From Clostridia bacterium (GTDB lineage Bacteria > Bacillota > Clostridia > Oscillospirales > Acutalibacteraceae), in the NCBI GenBank assembly GCA_017454565.1, contig JAFTCS010000084.1, positions 1-6,642 on the forward strand: a stretch of 6,642 nt of DNA, given 5' to 3'. Under the pieces are notes generated by a model. It had not been told where the DNA came from. It saw nothing but the letters and a program-made list of their open reading frames with translations, and ran no database searches. The number at the start of each line of letters is the position of its first letter. The stretch's first letter is position 1. Both the position numbers and the translations under genes were made by a program. This document shows positions 1 through 4,589 of this stretch, in pieces.

Positions 1-1280
1 TCTTCTTCGCAAAGCTTTGCAATTCCCAGTGCGACCTTTTCCTCATCGCCCTTTGTCTTGGGAGCAATAGCCATTGTCAGTGAGGGTGTGGGATAATCTA
101 TGCCGTCAAGAACTACCTTTCTTGCGGGAGCGCAAAGTGTGTCGCCTGTATTGGTAGAGGAGAGCTTGGCCACCGCGCCTATATCGCCTGCGCCGATGTA
201 CGGAGCATCCTCAAGCTTCTTTCCTCTTATGGTCATTACCTTGGAAATTCTCTCGTTGTTGCCTGTTCTCATGTTTACAAGGGGAGCGTCGGCGGATACC
301 TTGCCCGAAATGACCTTGAAATATGAAAGCTTGCCGACAAAGGGGTCAGCTATGGTCTTGAATACGATAGCGGCTGTCATAGCGCTGTCGTTTACATTCA
401 GCTCAACAGGGCTGCCCACTGTATCAAGGGCAATTTCACTGCTCTTGTCCTCAGCTGAGGGAGCCAGCCAGATAAGACCGTTCAGGAGCTGCTCTACGCC
501 GTAGGTGAGCAGAGCGTCGCCGCAGAATACAGGGCTGATGGTGCCGTTCTTTACGCCCTTGCTGACGCCTACTATGATCTCTTCGGGAGTAAATTCCTCG
601 CCGGAGAAGTACTTTTCAAACATTTCATCGCTTGTTTCGGCAACGGCTTCGTTTATAGCCGTTCTCAGCCCCTCAAGTCTGTCGCCCATGTCGGGAATAG
701 GCACAACAGTGATCTTGCCGTCTACATACTTGTATGCCTTGTATTCCAGCAGGTTAACGTAGCAGTCAGCCTGACCGTTTACTATATAAGGAACAACAAC
801 AGGGCAGACAGAAGGACCGAAGGAAGCCTTCAGGTTCTCAAAAACGCGGTAGAACCTTGCGCTCTCATCGCAAAGACCGTTAACGAAGAACACCTTTGTA
901 AGGGATCTCTTGTCGGCAGCCTTTACAGCCTTTTCTGTGCCTACACATACTCCGTCCTTGCCCGAAACAGTTATCAGTACCGTATCGGCAGCTCTGACAG
1001 CCTCATAAAGTCCACCCTCAAAGTCAAAGAGTCCGGGGGCGTCTATGATATTGATCTTCTTACCCTTCCACTCAACGGGAGCTACGCCTGTCTGAACGGA
1101 AGTCTTACGCTTGATCTCTTCGGGATCGAAGTCCATAACGGTATTTCCGTCACTTACCTTGCCGAGTCTTTCGGAGTTGCCTCCGAGATTGAGCATTGCC
1201 TCTGCAAGAGAAGTCTTGCCCGATCCGCTGTGGCCTGCCAGTGCAATGTTGAAAATGCTTTTTGCGGGATACTGTTTCAT
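1..1280 (-). CDS. Elongation factor G-like GTPase (FusA2-type paralogue), 3' part cut by window edge
   Basis: The reading frame is open on the minus strand from ATG at 1280 to the window edge: 426 codons of a protein that usually has about 690, so domains I, II and the start of III are present. An AAGGAGG site (1292-1298) lies 11 nt before the ATG. G1 is GHSGSGKT (residues 16-23), the switch I-like segment is RKTSVQTG (58-65), G3 is DAPGLFDF (80-87) and G4 is NGLCD (134-138). A beta-barrel domain II follows at about 290-385, then PTPSLTMAIAPKTKGDEEK of domain III. Canonical EF-G has AHIDAGKT, DTPGHVDF and NKMD; here the G3 His is Leu84 and the G4 Lys is Gly135. The GHSGxGKT loop fits the EF-G-like paralogues found beside true FusA in Firmicutes and Actinobacteria. 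Their role is not settled, so I would not call it the translocase. Ribosome-protection TetM-type proteins are less likely. The family call is confident; the function is open. Confidence 0.9.
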   Translation of the reverse strand, partial: MKQYPAKSIFNIALAGHSGSGKTSLAEAMLNLGGNSERLGKVSDGNTVMDFDPEEIKRKTSVQTGVAPVEWKGKKINIIDAPGLFDFEGGLYEAVRAADTVLITVSGKDGVCVGTEKAVKAADKRSLTKVFFVNGLCDESARFYRVFENLKASFGPSVCPVVVPYIVNGQADCYVNLLEYKAYKYVDGKITVVPIPDMGDRLEGLRTAINEAVAETSDEMFEKYFSGEEFTPEEIIVGVSKGVKNGTISPVFCGDALLTYGVEQLLNGLIWLAPSAEDKSSEIALDTVGSPVELNVNDSAMTAAIVFKTIADPFVGKLSYFKVISGKVSADAPLVNMRTGNNERISKVMTIRGKKLEDAPYIGAGDIGAVAKLSSTNTGDTLCAPARKVVLDGIDYPTPSLTMAIAPKTKGDEEKVALGIAKLCEE

Positions 1281-1358
1281 AGGGTTGTTTTCCTCCTTAA
1301 TTATGATATCGTAAAGCCTTAAGCAAAAAATACAATATTTTTTATAAAGCATAAATAA

Positions 1359-1387
1359 ATTATATCTCATGTGCACATGATTGTCAA
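1359..1387 (-). promoter_or_regulatory. Consensus sigma-A promoter of the EF-G-like gene
   Basis: On the minus strand TTGACA (1382-1387) and TATAAT (1359-1364) both match consensus exactly and are separated by 17 nt (1365-1381). Transcription would start near 1352, giving a leader of about 70 nt that ends in the AAGGAGG site. This is the best promoter in the window and implies high, or tightly repressed, expression. Confidence 0.85.
1367..1380. promoter_or_regulatory. 14-bp perfect palindrome in the promoter spacer, candidate operator
   Basis: TCATGTGCACATGA is a perfect palindrome lying wholly between the -35 and -10 boxes of the EF-G-like gene. A dimeric repressor bound there would block RNA polymerase. 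No regulator gene is visible in the window, so the binding protein is unknown. Confidence 0.5.
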
Positions 1388-1442
1388 TGAAATTTTATCT
1401 ATTATCTACGATTTCTTATTCTGCCGGAGCCAATATCTTTCC

Positions 1443-1493
1443 AAAAACAAAAAGTTCCCCTCCGATACCCTTAAAGGGCATCAAAAGGGAAAC
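1443..1493 (-). terminator. Rho-independent terminator of the small membrane protein gene
   Basis: Read on the minus strand, GTTTCCC (1487-1493) pairs with GGGGAAC (1454-1460). GAT pairs with ATC, and CCCTT with AAGGG, inside it, giving a long, slightly bulged hairpin. It is followed at once by TTTTTGTTTTT (1443-1453). It starts 7 nt after the stop codon of the 1500-1889 gene and lies upstream of the EF-G promoter, so the two genes are separate transcription units. The plus strand has no T-tract, so the terminator acts in one direction. Confidence 0.85.
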
Positions 1494-1499
1494 CGATAG

Positions 1500-1889
1500 T
1501 CAGCGTATGAGAAGTAGGAGCTTGTCTGTCCAGTAGGATATTACTATAAGGGATGTCAGTGAAAGGCTCCAGTAGAATGGGGCGCTGAAATCCTCGCGCC
1601 GGAAAAACACAAAATAGAAAGAAAAATTGCAGCCTGCCACGACAAGCAGAAGCAGCAGCGGGATAAGCGCCGTCATAACCATGTTGCCCTCTGACAGCAT
1701 ATACAGCCAGAGAATAAACAGATGCGGTATTGACAGACCTGTTATTATATTCAGTGCCGCCGACGGCAGGTAATAGTGCCAGCGGAACCGGTTTTCTGAA
1801 AGCCTGATCTCGCTTATAAAAAAGGCAACTGTCATAAGAACGCCAAGAACAGTCATTATGTACATTATTATTCTGAGAAATTCATTCAT
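1500..1889 (-). CDS. Small integral membrane protein, four predicted helices, unknown function
   Basis: This is a 129-residue, highly hydrophobic protein that I cannot assign to a family. Membrane segments are visible at about 5-27, 40-65, 70-96 and 104-127. Arg-rich loops at 29-36 and at 97-98 suggest both lie on the cytoplasmic side, leaving both termini outside. I see no catalytic or metal-binding motif. The frame stays open to an upstream ATG at 1928, but that codon has no ribosome binding site and sits inside a leader hairpin. ATG 1889 has GGAGG (1894-1898) 4 nt before it, so I chose 1889. The gene appears to be monocistronic: a likely promoter at 1940-1948 upstream and a strong terminator downstream. 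Confidence 0.7.
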   Translation of the reverse strand: MNEFLRIIMYIMTVLGVLMTVAFFISEIRLSENRFRWHYYLPSAALNIITGLSIPHLFILWLYMLSEGNMVMTALIPLLLLLVVAGCNFSFYFVFFRREDFSAPFYWSLSLTSLIVISYWTDKLLLLIR

Positions 1890-1905
1890 ACTGCCTCCAT
1901 AATTT

Positions 1906-1933
1906 ATGCCGTGACTTATACAAGACACGGCAT
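1906..1933 (-). promoter_or_regulatory. 5'-terminal stem-loop in the leader of the small membrane protein gene
   Basis: ATGCCGTG (1906-1913) and CACGGCAT (1926-1933) form a perfect 8-bp stem with a 12-nt loop. With the -10 box at 1940-1945, transcription should begin at about 1933, so the stem would sit at the very 5' end of the mRNA. That placement fits an RNA-stabilising structure; regulation of translation is also possible. There is no T-tract, so it is not a terminator. Confidence 0.45.
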
Positions 1934-1939
1934 TTGGGT

Positions 1940-1948
1940 ATTATAGCA
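1940..1948 (-). promoter_or_regulatory. Extended -10 promoter at the end of a mobile element
   Basis: The minus strand reads TGCTATAAT: a perfect -10 box (1940-1945) preceded by the TGn extension. No good -35 is visible 16-18 nt upstream, as is common for extended -10 promoters. It lies on the left terminus of the 1941-2434 element and points outward into the 1500-1889 gene. Confidence 0.55.
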
Positions 1949-1975
1949 ATCCAAAATAATAATAGCACTGCGTAG

Positions 1976-2003
1976 GGTGGAGTGCGGATGGTGGAGTGTG
2001 GAG
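1976..2003. repeat. Two tandem copies of a 14-bp G-rich unit
   Basis: GGTGGAGTGCGGAT (1976-1989) is followed directly by GGTGGAGTGTGGAG (1990-2003), identical at 12 of 14 positions. It lies in the left arm of the outer element. No function can be assigned. Confidence 0.5.
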
Positions 2004-2026
2004 TTGTCCGGTGAAAACCGATGTAA

Positions 2027-2353
2027 GAGCCTGTTTAGCATCTTAGCAACGTGCGGCTTTTTGGCAATTTTTTTCGCTAACTGCGTCAAAAGAACTTGCC
2101 ATACGTCAGTATGCCTGCGTCCTTTTTCCTTAGACTTCCTCGGAAACTGGAGAAGTGCCGGATTTCGCAGGATATTTTGTGCCGGACAATGTGTCTCGAA
2201 CGCTGCTGTACTTTGTGTACTGCAAGTGAGAGACACGCAGTACGGCGCAAAAGAGACAAGAAAGATGGTGCTTCGGAAGTTTCCGAGGAAGTCTCTTGTT
2301 ATCGAGAAAAAATATGCTCAAAAATCCGTACATTTCAGATACTAAACAGGCTC
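2027..2353. mobile_element. Middle non-autonomous element with long imperfect inverted ends and TAA duplication
   Basis: GAGCCTGTTTAG at 2027-2038 is matched by CTAAACAGGCTC at 2342-2353. With ATCT further in, the similarity of the two ends runs on imperfectly for about 50 bp, sharing ACG/TGCGG-like, CTTTTTG, GCA, ATTTTTT and TAAC blocks. TAA flanks both ends (2024-2026 and 2354-2356) as a target duplication. No transposase frame is present; short open frames across it do not continue and have no ribosome binding sites. The 3-bp TNA duplication and GAGCCTGTT-type end suggest mobilisation by an IS5-family transposase, which is an inference. It sits inside the outer element and itself contains the 163-bp repeat. 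Confidence 0.7.
2132..2294 (-). mobile_element. Inner 163-bp short inverted-end element, copy A
   Basis: The copy has 17-bp perfect inverted ends, AGACTTCCTCGGAAACT and its complement, with CTT on both sides (2129-2131 and 2295-2297) as a possible target duplication. In reverse orientation it aligns by hand to 3524-3663 with about 12 substitutions over 139 aligned bases (about 91%), one 1-nt gap and one 24-nt gap. The second copy has none of the flanking middle element, which shows this 163-bp unit is a mobile unit in its own right. The internal repeat GTACTGC...GCAGTAC could form a hairpin. It has no coding potential. Confidence 0.75.
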
Positions 2354-2441
2354 TAACGCAGAAGCATCGACCGATTCAATAGGCGAGATCAGCGATCCGG
2401 CATTTAATGCACGTATTAAGTTGGATTGCTATAGTATTACA

Positions 2442-3482
2442 TCAGATATTTACAAAAATATTTACAGTGCTTTTGTCGTTGCACCATTCAAGGATGGTTT
2501 TCATTACGTTTTCCGGCACCGCAATGCTGCCCTCTGTGGGTGCGTTGCCGCAGTGGATGAATATCGCCGAAGCAAGACTGCTGTCAGGCTCAAAGGTATT
2601 GTAGTTTACGACAAGACCATACTTGTATGGCTTTTCTGAGGTTATCATGTGGTCGGCCTTGGTCCAGTCCTTGTTTTCGGTGCCCTCCACCTTCTGGTTG
2701 TAATACTGTGAATCGGGGTCGGTCACCCAGTAGGTATTTTCGGTTATCTGGAACATATCATAGGTCGTGTCTGGTTTGTCGCTGATGTAGAAACCGGTGC
2801 CCGCGTAGAAAATTCCTCCGGGAGTAACTTTTGAATCCCTTTCCGGCATGAAGCCCGAGCCGTTTTCTCCGATGTAGGCTTCGGTTGTAACGGGCTGCCC
2901 GTCACCTATTATGTTCCACCACATACCGTTTTCGGATTTCTGGAAGCAGTACAGTATTGCCTTGTCCTTTGAGCCGGAATTGACGGTATCCAGCATGATA
3001 AGTCTGTCGCCTAAAAGCTGGGTGTCTATGTCAAAGCTGTAGGCCGCCATCTGGTCGGCAAGCTCCTTTGGCTGAGATTCAAGCTTTTCAGGTTCGGCTC
3101 TGAGCTTTATCTCATTTTCTTTACTGTCAGACGAGCTTTCCTTGCTGCTTTCGGCGGAGCTTTCATCAGCGCCGCTTTTTTCCTTGTCGGACTCTTCTTC
3201 TGAAGGCTCGGCAGAGCTTTCTTTTGGCTCTTCTTCCTTGGAGCTTTCATTTTGCTCAGTTTTGCTTACAGACTTTTCTTCCGTACTTTGCTGTTCGTTC
3301 TTCTTATCGGGGACGATCTCATCATCCTCAACAACGGAGCTTTCCTGCCTGAACGGGTTGAACCGGTCAAGCTGAAACTGGTTGGTATTCAGATCTACTG
3401 CTAAAACAGCCACCGCTGTGACCGAAGCTGCCAGTACCAGTGAAAAAATCGTTTCTGTTATTATAAAGCCGCGTTTTTTCAT
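2442..3482 (-). CDS. Exported L,D-transpeptidase (YkuD)-like protein with Ser at the catalytic Cys position
   Basis: This 346-residue protein starts at ATG 3482, with AAAAGGAG (3491-3498) 8 nt upstream. Residues 1-29 are KKRG followed by a hydrophobic segment. The stretch KKRGFIITE has Gly5 before Phe6 and Glu at +5, like a type IV prepilin leader. Residues 47-135 are a low-complexity Ser/Glu/Lys linker, as in wall-spanning proteins. Residues 140-346 match the YkuD fold: TPGGIF (220-225), YWVTDPDSQYYN (251-262), YKYGLVVNYN (286-295), and IFIHCGNAPTEGSIAVPE (307-324). Family members end in HxxxxxxTxGC(I/V)A, where Cys forms the acyl-enzyme on peptidoglycan stem peptides. Here His310 is kept and the Cys is Ser319 (AGC, 2526-2528). 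The protein may be inactive, serine-based or purely a binder. The stop is 5 bp from the outer mobile element, so the native C-terminus might be altered. The fold call is strong; activity is doubtful. Confidence 0.82.
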   Translation of the reverse strand: MKKRGFIITETIFSLVLAASVTAVAVLAVDLNTNQFQLDRFNPFRQESSVVEDDEIVPDKKNEQQSTEEKSVSKTEQNESSKEEEPKESSAEPSEEESDKEKSGADESSAESSKESSSDSKENEIKLRAEPEKLESQPKELADQMAAYSFDIDTQLLGDRLIMLDTVNSGSKDKAILYCFQKSENGMWWNIIGDGQPVTTEAYIGENGSGFMPERDSKVTPGGIFYAGTGFYISDKPDTTYDMFQITENTYWVTDPDSQYYNQKVEGTENKDWTKADHMITSEKPYKYGLVVNYNTFEPDSSLASAIFIHCGNAPTEGSIAVPENVMKTILEWCNDKSTVNIFVNI

Positions 3483-3523
3483 TTGTTGCTCTCCTTTTGA
3501 TATTTTCTTCCTGTTCCTTTAAC

Positions 3524-3663
3524 AGACTTCCTTGGAAACTTCCGAAGCACCATCCTTATTGTCTTTTTTTGCGCCGTACTGCTTGTCTCTCACTTGCAGT
3601 ACACAAAGCAAAGCGGCTTTCGGGACACATTGTCCGGCATTTCTCCAGTTCCCGAGGAAGTCT
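3524..3663 (+). mobile_element. Inner short inverted-end element, copy B (140 bp)
   Basis: This is the second copy of the 2132-2294 repeat, in opposite orientation. Its ends are AGACTTCCTTGGAAACT and the complement of AGTTCCCGAGGAAGTCT; they differ at two positions, both of which allow G-U pairs in RNA of one strand. It lacks 24 nt that copy A carries between two TCCGGCA direct repeats. No target duplication is evident (AAC versus GAT flanks). It lies between the promoter at 3696-3723 and the ribosome binding site of the L,D-transpeptidase-like gene, so it should be transcribed as part of that mRNA leader. Confidence 0.75.
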
Positions 3664-3695
3664 GATATTCATACCATTATACCTTTACTTATACT

Positions 3696-3723
3696 ATTAT
3701 ACAGCAAATTCATGTTTTGTAAA
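3696..3723 (-). promoter_or_regulatory. Sigma-A promoter of the L,D-transpeptidase-like gene
   Basis: The minus strand reads TTTACA (3718-3723), 16 nt, then TATAAT (3696-3701). The start would be near 3689, giving a leader of about 205 nt that contains all of repeat copy B. A second TATAAT at 3676-3681 has no convincing -35. Confidence 0.65.
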
Positions 3724-3815
3724 GTGCTTATGCTCTGAAAACGGAAAATCAGACTATTTCTAAATAAATTGATATTAAATAATTTATTCTTATAAAACAA
3801 TATTGATAAATTATC

Positions 3816-3844
3816 TTGTAAACAGTTAAATAATATGTTAAAAT
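3816..3844 (+). promoter_or_regulatory. Sigma-A promoter of the ABC transporter/tautomerase operon
   Basis: TTGTAA (3816-3821), 17 nt, then TAAAAT (3839-3844), with transcription starting near 3851. A short imperfect palindrome, GATAAATTATC (3805-3815), abuts the -35, and an 8-bp inverted repeat AATAAATT/AATTTATT lies at 3763-3788. Either could be an operator, but such AT-rich repeats arise easily by chance. The promoter is divergent from the minus promoter about 100 bp away. Confidence 0.6.
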
Positions 3845-3869
3845 TATACCAAGAAAGAGGGTGTTGATC

Positions 3870-4589
3870 TTGATAAAGCTTGAAAACGTAACAAAAACCT
3901 ATAACAAGTCCGTAAGAGCACTTGACGATATCAGCTTTGAGATAAAGGGCGGCGATATCGTTGGATTTATCGGCCCGAACGGTTCGGGAAAGACCACGAC
4001 CATGAAGCTCATTACCGGCATAATCAGGGCAGACGTGGGCAAGATAATCGTCAACGGTTTCAATGTGCGCAAAGACCCCATAAAGGCCAAGGAATCCATC
4101 GGATACATTGCAGACAGTCCCGACATGTTCCTTAGACTTAAAGGGAACGAATTTCTTGATCTGATCGGAGACATCTATCATGTGCCGGCCGACAAGAGGC
4201 GCGAACGCATCAGCGAATTTGCCGAGCGCTTTGAACTGACTGACGCGCTTTCCTCGCCTATGATGAGCTATTCTCACGGCATGCGCCAGAAGATAATGGT
4301 GGTGGCCGCACTTATGCACGACCCGCCTGTGTGGATACTCGATGAGCCTATGGTCGGTCTTGACCCGAAATCGGCGTTTGAGCTGAAACAGATGATGAGG
4401 GATCATGCTAAAGCCGGAAATACCGTTTTCTTCTCGACTCATGTGTTGGAGGTCGCCGAAAAGCTCTGCGATAAGGTAATTATCATCAAAAAAGGGCATA
4501 TTCTGTACGACGGAAAAATGGAGGAGCTGGAAGCCAAGAGCAGGAACAGCTCACTTGAAGAGATTTTTTTGGAGCTGACGGAAAAATGA
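3870..4589 (+). CDS. ABC transporter ATP-binding protein (ABC-2 export type)
   Basis: This 239-residue ATPase should power the permease encoded next. Walker A is GPNGSGKT (35-42), the Q-loop region is GYIADSPDMF with Asp82 in place of Gln, the signature is YSHGMRQK (134-141), Walker B is VWILDEP (154-160), the D-loop GLDP (163-166) and the switch His is in FFSTH (187-191). The YSHGM signature and single domain are typical of drug/bacteriocin/Na-export-like ABC-2 ATPases. Start choice: there is no ATG. GTG 3861, TTG 3864 and TTG 3870 are all in frame. TTG 3870 gives the standard beginning MIKLENVTKTY and has AGAGGGTG (3856-3863) 6 nt upstream, whereas GTG 3861 is inside that site. The stop overlaps the permease ATG by 4 bp (ATGA), implying coupled translation. 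Confidence 0.93.
   Translation: MIKLENVTKTYNKSVRALDDISFEIKGGDIVGFIGPNGSGKTTTMKLITGIIRADVGKIIVNGFNVRKDPIKAKESIGYIADSPDMFLRLKGNEFLDLIGDIYHVPADKRRERISEFAERFELTDALSSPMMSYSHGMRQKIMVVAALMHDPPVWILDEPMVGLDPKSAFELKQMMRDHAKAGNTVFFSTHVLEVAEKLCDKVIIIKKGHILYDGKMEELEAKSRNSSLEEIFLELTEK

Larger units (their letters stand above)
1941..2434. mobile_element. Outer non-autonomous element (MITE-like), about 30-bp imperfect inverted ends, TA duplication
   Basis: TATTATAGCAATCCAA at 1939-1954 and the reverse complement of TTGGATTGCTATAGTA at 2421-2436 match at 15 of 16 positions. Weaker similarity continues to about 31 bp (TAATA and GCA blocks are shared). Both ends are bordered by TA (1939-1940 and 2435-2436), the duplication expected of Tc1/IS630-type insertion. 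No transposase is encoded. Without the 327-bp insert and one TAA, the element would be 164 bp, a typical MITE size. It lies 5 bp beyond the stop codon of the L,D-transpeptidase-like gene. The family assignment is an inference from the TA target alone, and the TA could be part of the palindromic end. Confidence 0.6.

Noticed and set aside
100..1314. Plus-strand open frames across the EF-G-like region
   Set aside because: All are antisense to the EF-G-like coding sequence, whose GTPase motifs are unambiguous on the minus strand; their Ser/Leu/Pro-rich translations are typical shadows.
1890..1928. Upstream ATG at 1928 as start of the small membrane protein
   Set aside because: It has no ribosome binding site, falls in the leader hairpin only a few bases from the predicted transcription start, and adds 13 non-hydrophobic residues; ATG 1889 has GGAGG.
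1916..2356. Several overlapping short open frames on both strands in the gene-free interval
   Set aside because: They run across the inverted ends of nested mobile elements, lack ribosome binding sites, and give Cys/Arg/Ser-rich translations without recognisable domains.
2357..2441. Terminator for the L,D-transpeptidase-like gene
   Set aside because: The only hairpin seen (around GCATTTAATGC) is short and lacks a T-tract on the minus strand, so where that transcript ends is not evident.
3142..3375. Ser/Leu-rich plus-strand frame opposite the linker of the L,D-transpeptidase-like protein
   Set aside because: It is the complement of the low-complexity Ser/Glu coding stretch and has no signal of its own.
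2132..3663. CRISPR array or other regularly spaced repeat
   Set aside because: There are only two copies of the repeat, more than 1.2 kb apart and in opposite orientation, with transposon-like ends.
3669..4499. Long 276-codon open frame on the minus strand opposite the ABC ATPase
   Set aside because: It is the complement of a clear ATPase gene, shows no domain or hydrophobic pattern of its own, has no ribosome binding site, and its length is explained by the codon bias of the sense gene.
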